From Diabrotica undecimpunctata (taxonomy: Eukaryota > Arthropoda > Insecta > Coleoptera > Chrysomelidae), in contig NC_092803.1 of the NCBI RefSeq assembly GCF_040954645.1, positions 79,956,263 to 80,020,262 of the forward strand: a DNA stretch of 64,000 nucleotides. Direction: 5' to 3'. Below are positions 11,892 to 25,230 of the stretch, one piece after another. How positions within the stretch are numbered: the first letter of the stretch is position 1; each line of letters starts with the position of its first letter. The position numbers were made by a program, and so were the translations under genes. Below the pieces are notes generated by a model that was not told the origin of the DNA, did not search any database, and saw nothing but the letters and a program-made list of their open reading frames with translations.

Positions 11892-13649
11892 TTACATAAC
11901 TTGATTGCAGTTCATTGATAGAATATCTATAATCTCGCAAATAATTTCTTTCATTCTGTAATTACCTGTCATCCTATCCCACATTTTATCCAACACCTTA
12001 CGCCTGCTTTCTGGATTGACACAGTGATCCTGAAGACTTATATCACCTCCAGTTGGATCGTCAACTTCCATCAAGAGTTTTACCTGCAAATAACCTGAAG
12101 CAATTGAGGCAACCGATATTTTGTATTCTTTGAAGAAATCTAGATACTCATGACGAGAAATCGCAGATTTAATATTTATTTGGTATTTATTTAGTACATA
12201 TTGTGCGCTCAGGTAATATTGATTAAAGAGAGTTAATGCGTGATGTTCTCTAGTTATTTTATCTGTGTTTATCATAAGCAGCATTAAGAAATCACAAGCT
12301 GGCGGGCACCATCTTATTGAAGCAAAATCTAGTAAAATATACTCAGAAGAATTTTCAGCAAACATAATATTATTTGACCAGAGGTCACCGTGATTAATAA
12401 TGTTTCTGTATGTTGTCGATGGTTGAACTACATCAAATTTTGACTGTAGTTTCTTCAGAGCTATTTCTGTAATCTGGTCGGTATTTTTGTTATTAAAAAT
12501 ATTGCACATTTTTTTAACTAAATGATGACTTCCAGCTATAAAAGCATGACTCATGGGAGCTGATTTTATGTCTCTACTAATAGCACTTTCAGAGACCATA
12601 TCAGAAAAGTAATCATTGATTTTAATATCATAACCAAGTAACTCAGCCATTTTTTGTTCAAATAATATAGTACAAGAGTGAAGTTTGGACAGCTGTTTTA
12701 AAATTGGAGATAATTGGTGCTGAGTCCAAGGTTCAGTAAAAGATAAATTCCTGTAGCCTTTAACAGACAAGTCTTCAAAAACTAGAAACAAGTTTTTGCA
12801 AGAAAAGTAACATTTTGGTGCAAAATCCGTAGTATTACTGTATCCCAACTTTTCAAGCATAGGAATAAAAGATTTATAAAATTTTTGTTCTTTTGTAAAG
12901 GACATACTAATTTCCATATATAGTTCTTCTATATTTTTTGGTAGATACTTAATAAAAAACTTGTGAGTATAAACGTGATTTTCTTCTGCTATGTCAATAC
13001 TAAGTCTGTAGTAATCACTGCATTCTCCGTTTTTTTCGTGACTTTGCTCTACTTTAAATTCCAAAAAGGTTACGTCTTTTCTTTTTAATTTATTTCTTAT
13101 GATTTGGTAGCAATCTTCTTTTAGAACTTTAGGGTATGTTATACATTCATAGACTTCTTCCATAGCTTCTTTTATACTAACAAAATCAATAGTTTTTGAG
13201 CAGAAACGTTGGGCTAAAACTTCTAACTTCACAAAACGTAACATATCTCTTACCAGATTCATAAAGTCTTCCAAAGCAATAATGTGAGATGGTTGTTGTA
13301 TTTCAATGAGTTTTTGGACCAATTTGTTATAAAAATACTTCAATATTTTGTTTAAAAAACAAAACCTTTCTTTTTGCTTACTGTTATTGTAGATAAGTAC
13401 CAGTCCCTTGTAAATTATTTTGTTAACATTGTTCCATTCTTTAATTTCTTCTTTGTTTTCAAGTAAAAACTGCACACCATTCTTAAACTTTTCAGGATCA
13501 ATTCCATCTATGATATATTTTTCAGTTAATGTTAAATCAAATACGTGATTAAAACATTTTTCACTAATTTTGCATTTTTGTTGTACATTATCACTATTTA
13601 GTTCTTCTAAAATAACTTCAAGAACTACTTGTAGTTCTGAATAGGTCAT
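11892..13649 (-). CDS. EcKL/CHK-kinase-like protein, 585 aa, intronless
   Basis: This is an uninterrupted frame and the best host-gene candidate here. The first ATG is at 13649 (MTYSELQ); the frame extends only six codons upstream to a TAG, through a TTG. Residues about 190-480 form a CHK/ecdysteroid-kinase-like domain of the choline-kinase fold. Seen are KFFIKYLP (ATP-binding Lys near 233), FTKEQKFY (helix-C Glu), LVFEDLSVKGYRN (hinge), NHGDLWSNNIMF (catalytic Asp and metal Asn near 420) and ILLDFASIRW, holding the second metal Asp. Most relatives have DFQ there. Known members phosphorylate ecdysteroids or detoxification products in the cytosol; the substrate here is unknown. About 185 extra N-terminal residues, helical and Lys/Glu-rich, match no domain that I know; family members usually run about 400 residues. 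A retrocopy cannot be excluded. Confidence 0.85.
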   Translation of the reverse strand: MTYSELQVVLEVILEELNSDNVQQKCKISEKCFNHVFDLTLTEKYIIDGIDPEKFKNGVQFLLENKEEIKEWNNVNKIIYKGLVLIYNNSKQKERFCFLNKILKYFYNKLVQKLIEIQQPSHIIALEDFMNLVRDMLRFVKLEVLAQRFCSKTIDFVSIKEAMEEVYECITYPKVLKEDCYQIIRNKLKRKDVTFLEFKVEQSHEKNGECSDYYRLSIDIAEENHVYTHKFFIKYLPKNIEELYMEISMSFTKEQKFYKSFIPMLEKLGYSNTTDFAPKCYFSCKNLFLVFEDLSVKGYRNLSFTEPWTQHQLSPILKQLSKLHSCTILFEQKMAELLGYDIKINDYFSDMVSESAISRDIKSAPMSHAFIAGSHHLVKKMCNIFNNKNTDQITEIALKKLQSKFDVVQPSTTYRNIINHGDLWSNNIMFAENSSEYILLDFASIRWCPPACDFLMLLMINTDKITREHHALTLFNQYYLSAQYVLNKYQINIKSAISRHEYLDFFKEYKISVASIASGYLQVKLLMEVDDPTGGDISLQDHCVNPESRRKVLDKMWDRMTGNYRMKEIICEIIDILSMNCNQVM

Positions 13650-13999
13650 TTTTGGAGAAATAAACAACTACTGCCATTTAAAATTATATTCTAGAATACA
13701 TTAACGTATGAATTAGAGAGTGTTACGTATTTATTATATTATAATATTTTTACGAGCTAATAAGCTGATAAGATAAATTGTCTTTTTATTTTAAATAGTC
13801 TAGGTATACATTACCTGCTCTTTAAATTAAGAGTTTTTGCTATTGGGTTGTTTAAAAATTTGAACCTTTTTCCAATTTTAATTTTTGCTTTAAATTAATT
13901 CCCATCAACTATCAGAACTTTTTTTACGCGATGGTTAAAATAAGAGTTTATAGTGTATAATTTGTTGATCACTAACCAATGTACTGGGAGCAGAGGACA
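13650..13999. other. Upstream region of the EcKL gene
   Basis: AT-rich. No clear TATA/Inr arrangement can be chosen because AT runs are everywhere. No upstream exon recognised. Confidence 0.35.
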
Positions 14000-14930
14000 A
14001 TTAATCTATAGCGTCGATGATTACGTGATTTGGGTGGAAGTTAGTATAGGGGTTACCACAGGGGTTGGCGCGGAAATTTCTGGCGGTAAGATTTTGATTG
14101 GCGGGTGGAGCGGACGATATTTTCTTTTTGAGAGGTATTCATGTCGAAGTAACCGTATGTTGTCATCTCTCTTATTAAGACAATTTGACCTTTTTGCATT
14201 TCTATGGCTTCTCGGATAATTACTGGTTTATAGAAGCGGATGGGGGCTATGGTATTGGAGTTTTCAATATCAATTTTGTGACCTGTTTGAAGATAGTGTC
14301 GACCTAGAGCTGAAATAAAGTAGGAACGACTAACAGAAATGGAATGTTCATAAATCCTATTTTGGATTCTACGATTTGTTAGGCCTATATAGGATCGAGG
14401 GTAGTCTGGACAAAAATTTTATAAACTCCGTTTTCTTCATCTGGAATGTTGTCTTTGAATGGTCGGATAAGAGAAAATAGTTTTCCTTGCGGAAGTAAAT
14501 ATTGTCTTTATTCTTCTCAATTTAAAAATTTTGTCGATTTTGTCAGTGGCACCTTTGATGTAAGAAAAAAAAGCTTTCGTATGATGACGTTCTATGTCTT
14601 TGACTTGAGATTGAGTGGGTGGTTAATGTCTTGGAATGCTTATATTGATGTGACATCAATAGGAGCATCGGGGCGGGAAGCATCGGTAATGTCGATGAGA
14701 AAGCCTTAAAACACGTTCTGTTAATCCTGTTATAAGGTTTATGTTTATCTTGTTTGGATGATATGAGTAGTAGTTTATAAAGCTATTGTTACACATGGGT
14801 TTTATGACTCATCTGGTTTTTAACACATTATCTATAGTTCTTACAATTCTTATGTCAAGGAATGGTACGAATGGAATCAAATCTTGCACCTCTTCTTACT
14901 TGATTTGCACTACGATTGTGTACTGGTAAA
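14000..14930 (-). pseudogene. Penelope-like element fragment (RT end plus GIY-YIG)
   Basis: From about 14900 downward the minus strand reads VPFLDIRIVRTIDNVLKT, VIKPMCNNSFINYYSYHPN and LITGLTERVLRLSHRH, the C-terminal RT segment of Penelope-like elements ('PFLD..I', 'Y.SYHP', 'L..R...LS'). Near 14440 follow GVYKIF and SYIGLTNRRIQNRIYEHS. Next come SALGRHYLQTGHKIDIENS and RFYKPVIIREAIEM, a full GIY-YIG endonuclease with its downstream 'H....GH.I' and 'R...EA.EI' motifs. A few frame changes occur between the modules. It faces a plus-strand fragment of the same family at 15130. Confidence 0.8.
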
Positions 14931-15129
14931 TAGTCAATAAACCCCGTGTGAAAAAGAACTTTATTTTATTTGAATTAACACAATACATAAATATATTATG
15001 ACGGTAGGCATCCGTCCGCTAATAAGTATAATGTTCGCCTTGCTATTTTTTTCTAGACTGTTTTTTTGGGGCTTTTTAAAATCTTCCCAAAAAAGGCATT
15101 AAAAAAGTGCAATTGTTGACATATTCATT
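14931..15129. other. Spacer between two inverted Penelope-like fragments
   Basis: About 200 bases with no coding match. It may be terminal sequence of one of the elements. Confidence 0.4.
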
Positions 15130-15547
15130 GACAACAATGGGTAATGAATGAGATTTCACAACATACTACTATTGACTTTTTACACTTATCAACTTTGTTT
15201 TTGTTTCTAATGGTTTTATATTTAATGGTTACTTTTATAAACAAATTTTTGGTAGCCGTATGGGGTCTGGTCTTTCACCCATTCTTAGTAGCTATTTCAT
15301 GGATGATGTTATCAATGATTGTATCAACAATAACACTTTTTGTAAATCATTTGAAAACCCATGTGTAGCAATAGATTTATAAGCTATTAATATTATCATT
15401 AAAACAAAATGAAAATAAACTTTATAACAGGATTATAAGAACGTGTTTGAAGGCTTTTTCATCCAGATTATTTACAGAAAGATCTTTAATTGTTGAAAAC
15501 TATTTTATTTGAGAACTCTTATCCTCCAAATATGCTACATAAGATGC
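15130..15547 (+). pseudogene. Penelope-like reverse transcriptase fragment
   Basis: In one plus-strand frame the sequence near 15210 gives FNGYFYKQIFGSRMGSGLSP and ILSSYFMDDVI. This is the Penelope RT motif 'F.G..Y.Q..G..MGS.LSP...' followed by the 'MD.' catalytic area. From 15358 on, THVQQ and the stretch up to 15470 are the same nucleotide sequence type as the minus-strand copy at 14680-14800 (ACCCATGTGTARCAATAG and the TTATAACAGGATTA block). It ends at the repeat starting at 15548. The segment between YFMDD and the C-terminal block is largely missing. Confidence 0.75.
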
Positions 15548-16022
15548 TTTTTGACGTGACAACGTCTTAAATTAGGTTGTGGCTCGGAGTCATTCATGAA
15601 AAAGTGTAACGCCCGCTCACGTCTGTTACAGTGAGTCACCGAACGAGAGAGAGGCCCGCCGGACCGGCGAATGCCTTGCGTCTCTCTCCCACTCAAACAT
15701 GATAGGTCCGCTGCGCGCGCAGCACTAGAGAATTAGGAGCGTTGAATCGGTGCGTGCTTTCGTGCTTGTGCGATCATCGTCCTATCCTCAACAAAATCAC
15801 TCAAATAGAAATTAGTTAAGTTTAAGTTTACATGTACAATGTTTTAGTAAACAAAATATATTTCTATAGTTAAAATTTGTGCGATTCTTATTTTCATTCA
15901 ATTCCTTGTTCCTATTGTGCAATTTAATAATATTCATATCAATAAATATTCTACCGAGAAAAAGACGTTGTCACGTAAAATTTTCGCCCGTAAAACCGAC
16001 TTTACAGGCAACCGATTTTTTT
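15548..16022 (+). repeat. Unclassified interspersed repeat, copy 1
   Basis: Begins TTTTTGACGTGACAACGTCT and ends AAAACCGACTTTACAGGCAA plus CCGATTTTTTT. An inverted motif, GACGTGACAACGTCTT near the left end and AAGACGTTGTCACG near 15962, suggests a DNA transposon or its derivative, but the conserved unit runs about 40 bases past the right motif. The central 15600-15750 is GC-rich with GAGAGAGAGGCCCGCCGG. The second copy (31177-31200 plus 41217-41729, opposite strand) has about 110 extra bases after GGTGCGTGC. Copy 1 has about 44 bases, between AAAATT and GTGCAATTTAAT, that copy 2 lacks. No coding capacity. Confidence 0.75.
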
Positions 16023-16269
16023 AATACTGTTAATATACATATAACACCTTAATTAATACAAATACTAAAGGTAAATGACAATATAAAAATACCAACAAAA
16101 AACATCAAACCTATATCATCTTTATATTCAAAAACTAAATATACTATAGATAAATTAGATAAGACAAATGTAGTATATATAGCATTAATTGTACTTACTA
16201 TAAAGCTGTGCATGTTTGTAATACCGGGAGAAATCTATCAAATCGTATAGTTTTCAAAAGAGGGATTGT

Positions 16270-17330
16270 AGAATACATAACCATCCTGGGTTTTGGCAAA
16301 GCATGTAATCGACAAAGATCATATTATGGATTTTGATAACCTAAAAGAAGTTTATTTTATTCAATATATCCAGCATTTTATTAAATACTGCAAGGCATCT
16401 AAAGAAAACCCTCTCCTACTTTTAAAAGACAACTACGATTCGCATTTGTCTCCTGATGCACTAAACATCTGCAAAGATCACGGCATAAGAGTGTTATCCT
16501 TTCCACCTCACTGCAGCCATAAGCTCCAACCACTGGATCGCAGTGTGTATGGACCATTAAAAAAGTATGTCAATGGTGCGTGTGACTCTTTGACTAATCA
16601 TCCTGGTGCAACGATGACCATTTATAACATACCCAGTATAGTTCGTACTGCACTACCATTAGCGACAACTCCAAACAATATTACAGCTGGATTTTAGGTT
16701 TCCGGACAGTGAATTTATGGCTGCTTATGTCACAGATAGACCAGATCGTGAACAAGATTTACAAGCTATCGAGCAAAACTCGAGGAAAAACCCGAATCCC
16801 GTATTGGAGGTCGAATCAAACCAACCGGAACTTGATCAAATTACACCCATTAAAGTGACTTTAATCCATGTCGACAACCTATTGCCAGACCAACAAACTA
16901 ATTCTAACGAAGACACGCATCAAGCTGGACCAAGCAGAATTAAAGAAGTAATTTTACAGATCCCGAAAATATGAAACCGTTTCCAAAAGCCGCAGGAAGA
17001 AAAAGGCAACATGGTCGCAAAAAACGAAAATTAAAGATGCCTTAGAAGAAGAGAAAAAGAAAAAATGAAAATAAAACGAAATCAATTAAAAAACAGGTGT
17101 TTGGCAAAATAAAAAGAACACGAAAAAATAAGCAAAAATTAAAGACAATTCAAGTAGTGATGAGGACACCTTCTGCTTGATTTACGTTCAAACCTGGTCA
17201 AATAGTTTGCCTAACGCGAAATGGATTCAGTGCAATCAATTTAAACTGTAGGCACATGCAAAATGCACTGATGTGGGCTTCTTCTACGTGTGTTACAATG
17301 GCGATTCGGATGGATCTGATTAGATTATTG
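16270..17330 (+). pseudogene. Pogo/Tigger-like (DDE_1) transposase remnant
   Basis: The first open stretch (about 134 codons to 16697) has NPLLLLKDNYDSHLSPDALN, GIRVLSFPPHCSHKLQPLDR and SVYGPLKKYVN, then TIYNIPSIVRTALPLA. These are diagnostic of the DDE_1 domain of pogo/jerky-type transposases: the second Asp in 'DN..SH' and 'PPH.SH.LQPLD'. After a frameshift it resumes with FMAAYVTDRP, then a polar linker ending in AGPSRIKEVI. Last is a decayed PHD-like tail (EDTFCLIY...WIQCNQF...YVCYNGD). The N-terminal HTH and first catalytic Asp are missing. It is dead, and no TIRs were identified. Confidence 0.85.
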
Positions 17331-19416
<2,086 letters not shown>

Positions 19417-19891
19417 ATACTCCAAAAATAATATTTAAAATAAATAATTTTCTTATTATTTTTTTAAATATTAATTTTCTCATACCTTATTAAATTTAAT
19501 AAATCAAAATTTTTTTATTTAAAATGTGTTAAATACATCCCTGTTCGCTGTCTATATCAAAGCAGAGAACAACGGATCACAGTTCGGCTATTCTATGGTC
19601 AAACTGTCATGTCAAATAGAGAGAATAAAATATAACCTTAATTAAAATATAATGGATATTGTGTTCTGTTTATTTATAAACAAAATCTAGGAATTATTTC
19701 CATTCAAAATAACTTTCATCAATATAAATTGGTAAGTTTTTCCACTTTATTATATTAGAAAGACATTTACACAATCAATTCTGTATCTAACCCCAAAATT
19801 ATGATTTTTAGGGCACAAACAATTTCCATATGTATAAAAATCAACAAGTATGATGTCAAATTGATTCAAAATAATGAAATCTACCATCTAT
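19417..19891 (-). other. Gypsy2 internal remainder, non-coding
   Basis: Lies between the broken RT and the 3' LTR. No pol homology is readable in any frame. The stretch next to the LTR (TATTTTTGGAGTAT in element sense) is a weak polypurine tract at best. Confidence 0.5.
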
Positions 19892-21355
19892 TTAACAAAT
19901 CAAGTCTATTGAATAAAATGGATATATCAGTAAGATGTTAGTGTTAAGTTTATAACCTAGATATATCATTACTTTTTGAAAAATTGTACATTTTTCTTGA
20001 TTTATTTTTAGTCCAACTTTGTCTAATCTATTTATTATAATTTTTAGGTGTTTCTCATGATCTTCAGCAGTTTTAGAAAAAATTAATATATCATCAATGT
20101 AGTGAATTACATAGAACACTGCAAGATGATTGAAGCCCAACTGGTACTACTTTGAATTGATATACTACTCCATCTATCTGAAATCCTGTATACTGTCTAC
20201 TTTTTCTTTCTAGAGGTATTAACCAAAAACTATGCTGTAAATCGATTTTAGTGAAAAATGACATTCCTGTAATTCTTCCTAATATTCCATCTATACTCAT
20301 TGGTGCTTTAAATTGCTTTTCAGTAATCTTGTTAATATTCCTTGCATCCAAACATAACCTGATTTCACCTGATCTTTTTCGTACTACTACTATGGGGTTA
20401 ATAAAACGTGTGTCTGCCTTCTCAATGATCCCATCTTCTAACATATTATTAATTGTTTTGTTTACTTCTTCTCTGTATTTATATGGTATTGGGTATGATT
20501 TTGTTTTAAAATCTTTTTCTTCTTTAACTTTTATACTATGGATATAATTTTGTGCAATTCTATTTTCTTTATTGACAAGTCCCTTGTGTTGCTGCAATAT
20601 GGAAATGACTATTGATTTATATTCTTCAGGGCAATTTAAAACTTTCATTATATCTTCTTCTTTACAAATAAAATTATTCTTCATTATGTACTCATTATTC
20701 CTTGCTTCCAATTTTACGCACTCCGCCTCGTAGGCATCCATCTGCTTAAAATTTCCATTCCTTAAATATTCACTACAATAATTATTCTTTACATTCTTTT
20801 GGGACATTTCCCTATCATCAAAATACATTTCTTCTTCATAAACATCATTATTTTCTTTTAATAATATCCTATCAACTCTTATTCCTTCTTCCACCTCATC
20901 TTTCTGCATAAATTTAATTATTTGCCCTTCCAAAGTTACCATTTTTTCTTCAAAATCTATCTTTACTTTCTTCTTTTCCAATTCATCATTCCCCATTAAT
21001 ATATCAACACATAAATCCTTGACAATAAATCCTTGCATATTAATTTCTTTATTAAGAATATTAATTTTAAAATTGGCTAGTTTATCAATTTCACCCAACT
21101 TCTTATTATTTGCACCAACAATTTTAATTTTTGGAATCTTTATTATATCTGATAATTTTAATGTATTAAATATAAAATTCTCCGAGACTAAAGTACTTTC
21201 TGAACCAGTATCTATCATAATTTTAATCATTTTATTTTTGGCCAAAGCATTTATATAAATTAAATTAATAGATTCAATAATTTTCTCTTCATCTAAAGAA
21301 ATAAATTCAGAAGGTTTTTCATAATAGCAATGGCCTAACTTGTAATTCAGAAAGT
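19892..21355 (-). pseudogene. Gypsy2 pol: protease and partial RT, deleted
   Basis: In -1 frame to gag, with no ATG needed: the frame is open from inside the gag end (about 21377). Retroviral-type protease shows IKIMIDTGSESTLV (active DTG), then KIVGANNK and VDILMGNDELEKK. RT begins at YPIPYKYREEVNKTI, with FINPIVVVRKRSGEIRLCLD, FFTKIDLQHSFWLIPL and RQYTGFQIDG in order. At about 20130 the frame breaks inside VGLQSSC, and it resumes in another frame at FYVIHYIDDILIFSKTAEDH, the catalytic YIDD box. Roughly 15-20 residues are lost there. It ends shortly after KCTIFQKVMIYLGYKLN with the thumb, RNase H and integrase absent. It cannot make a working polymerase or integrase. Confidence 0.9.
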
Positions 21356-23023
21356 TTACTGCACAAAATTTTGATTATTAGAATTGTCAGATTGTATCTG
21401 ACCACTTGGATCTGATGTCCTATGTCTTTCCCTACTATGACTTCTACTCACATTTTCTTGCCTTGTACTATTTCGTTCCCTGTCTTCGCAGCTTCTATTC
21501 CTTCGAACACAATTTACCTGTCTGTTATAGTTAGGTCGTTCTGTATTTCTTCTATTGTTAAAATCTTGTCTATTATTATTAGTACTGTTATTAAAATGTT
21601 GTCTATTATAATTAGTATTATTATTCAAATTTTGTCTATTATAACTAGTATTATTATTAAAGTTCTGTCTATTTGGATTACTGTTATTATTATTAAAATT
21701 TTGTAAACTATCACCATACCTAGTATTATTGTTATATGATTGTCTATATTGTTGATTATCATTTTTATTATATTGAAAGTTATTATTGTTTTTTCTGTTA
21801 TTATTACTTGTCATATTGCCTCTTTGTATTCTTTGAATAAAATTAATAAAACTATCTATTGTTTGAATATTTTGTACAGTTACGGTTTGCACAACATCAG
21901 CATCAAAATGTCTAGATACATTTAAGACTGTTTCATCCTCTCTAAGTGGTGGTTCTAAATATTTTGCAACTGTTATCAATTTCAATGCATAATCTACCAT
22001 ATTTGATTTTAAATTTTGATTATACTTTCCAAAATATAGAATTTCTCTAAACTTTGCTTGCTCTAATTCACCCCAATAATAATTTAAAAATTTATTTTCA
22101 AATGTTTGAAAGTTATCTAAATCATTTTCAATACTAGCAAACCAAGTTGCTGCATTGTCATTTAATGTCATTCTAATATAATCTTTAATATCATTAATAT
22201 TATTCACAAATCTTAATTTATGTTTTAAACTATTTATGTATACTCTAGGATGCAAATTTTTTATATTACCAGAGAATTTAATCCCAGTCTCATTTGTTAA
22301 ATTTAAGTAAGGTCTCCCTATGTCTCTCATTTGTGAAATATCATCTATTCTCTGTTCCACATTTCTTATTTGATTACAATTTATTTGGATATTTTGTTGT
22401 ATATCGTCTAATTTTTCTTCTGTGTTTCTCCTGTCTTCGTTAATTTTTACTTCTAAGTTACATTTCTGTAACTCTATTTTCTGTTCTATATCTATCTTAT
22501 TATCTTGAATAATCCTCTTTACTTCTGTCCTCTCATTGTCTATCCTTTTCTTGTAGTCATTCCGTATACTTTTTATTTCATTTGCTACTTTTTTCTCTGC
22601 AGCTTCAAGTTTTTTATCCATTTGTTTTACAATTTTATTATTATTATCTTCTATTTTCTTTTCTAATTTTCTATAATTCTCTTCCAATTTCTGTTCCATT
22701 TTTTTCATGTCTTCTTTGACTTCTTTTGAATTTTTTTCCAATTTTTTTATGTCTTCTTTGATTTCTTTTGAATTCTCTTCCATTTTCTGTTCCATTTTTT
22801 TCATGTCTTCTTTGATTTCTTTTGAATTCTCTTCCATTGTCTTGTTCATCTGCATCATTAATGACATCAAAGCTGCCATATTGACATTTTCCTCTCTTTC
22901 TGGATTCATTTCTGCAGTATCTTGTGGAACTTGAACTAAACTCTCCTCTTGTATAGGTTGTGTTTCTACTTCCACATCTTCTTCATTCTTTTTGCTTCTT
23001 GTACCTTTCTTTCCTTGAGACAT
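21356..23023 (-). CDS. Gypsy2 Gag-like protein, 555 aa
   Basis: The frame is intact from ATG at 23023. Residues about 60-200 are a long coiled coil built from repeated blocks such as NSKEIKEDMKKMEQKMEE and its variants. The centre (about 240-390) is a Ty3-type capsid region with ATWFASIENDLDNFQTFENK, FLNYYWGELEQAKFREI and YLEPPLREDETVLNVSRHF. The C-terminus, where a CCHC zinc knuckle is expected, is instead an Asn-rich, Arg-containing repeat (NNNTSYNRQNL, NNNTNYNRQHF and so on) plus RNRSCEDRERN. Only two Cys occur, so there is no zinc knuckle; RNA binding may rest on basic residues. The protein would form the particle core. It is the only intact frame in the element. Confidence 0.88.
   Translation of the reverse strand: MSQGKKGTRSKKNEEDVEVETQPIQEESLVQVPQDTAEMNPEREENVNMAALMSLMMQMNKTMEENSKEIKEDMKKMEQKMEENSKEIKEDIKKLEKNSKEVKEDMKKMEQKLEENYRKLEKKIEDNNNKIVKQMDKKLEAAEKKVANEIKSIRNDYKKRIDNERTEVKRIIQDNKIDIEQKIELQKCNLEVKINEDRRNTEEKLDDIQQNIQINCNQIRNVEQRIDDISQMRDIGRPYLNLTNETGIKFSGNIKNLHPRVYINSLKHKLRFVNNINDIKDYIRMTLNDNAATWFASIENDLDNFQTFENKFLNYYWGELEQAKFREILYFGKYNQNLKSNMVDYALKLITVAKYLEPPLREDETVLNVSRHFDADVVQTVTVQNIQTIDSFINFIQRIQRGNMTSNNNRKNNNNFQYNKNDNQQYRQSYNNNTRYGDSLQNFNNNNSNPNRQNFNNNTSYNRQNLNNNTNYNRQHFNNSTNNNRQDFNNRRNTERPNYNRQVNCVRRNRSCEDRERNSTRQENVSRSHSRERHRTSDPSGQIQSDNSNNQNFVQ
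21365..21371 (-). promoter_or_regulatory. Candidate -1 frameshift site AAATTTT (Gypsy2 gag/pol)
   Basis: In element sense the gag codons CAA AAT TTT give A AAT TTT, a heptamer of the X XXY YYZ type in the correct phase, two codons before the gag stop. The -1 frame is open through it into the protease. Function is inferred. Confidence 0.6.
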
Positions 23024-23144
23024 TTTGAGACTTTACTTGTTCAAATATAATTAAAATTAAAATCTATACTTTTTCTTTCTACCGATAATTAATTTAATTA
23101 TATGAGAGCACTTATCTTCCCAAACTAATTCTTTTAAATAGAGA
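23024..23144 (-). other. Gypsy2 leader
   Basis: Short AT-rich untranslated leader between primer site and gag ATG. Confidence 0.6.
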
Positions 23145-23162
23145 GCCCCACGTTGGGCGCCA
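23145..23162 (-). promoter_or_regulatory. Primer binding site for tRNA-Lys (Gypsy2)
   Basis: Element sense TGGCGCCCAACGTGGGGC, complementary to the 3' end of insect tRNA-Lys (CUU), three bases after the 5' LTR. The identical 18-mer serves Gypsy1 at 33152. Confidence 0.85.
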
Positions 23163-23165
23163 AAT

Positions 23166-24828
<1,663 letters not shown>

Positions 24829-25059
24829 TTATGTATTATTAGTGGAATTGATACGAAGGATGGATAAATGGAAAGGTTACAACAAAGATTTTAAGACTGA
24901 AGTAGAGAGAACTCTACAAATAATATAGTAATTTATTTATTACTAGTAAATAATTTTAAAATGCAATGGCTTTCCATATTTAGCATTAATAATAAAGATC
25001 AATGGGAAAATAGATTTATGTGCATATACGAAAGATTCAAAAACAAAATCAAAACAGAA

Positions 25060-25225
25060 GAAAACAAGTGACGTGAGTGTGACAAAATTGAAGATGGAAG
25101 CTAAATTTCATAAGAAACCCGTTAGAAACAGTTTATAGCATTGCATGTTGGTCTGTTAAAAAGATTCAACAACAAATGCACGTTGCAGAAATTAAAATTT
25201 TGGATGAATGTAGATGGTAAAGAAT
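25060..25225 (+). pseudogene. Possible LINE RT C-terminal scrap
   Basis: CWSVKKIQQQMHVAEIKILD resembles the conserved 'W.+....+.LHVAEM+ML' segment after the RT palm of insect LINEs. Only this short stretch is readable, with stops around it. Low confidence. Confidence 0.45.
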
Positions 25226-25230
25226 AGTCG

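Noticed and set aside
15144..15368. 74-codon membrane-like plus-strand protein
   Set aside because: A different frame of the same DNA reads as Penelope-like RT (GSRMGSGLSP), which explains the sequence better.
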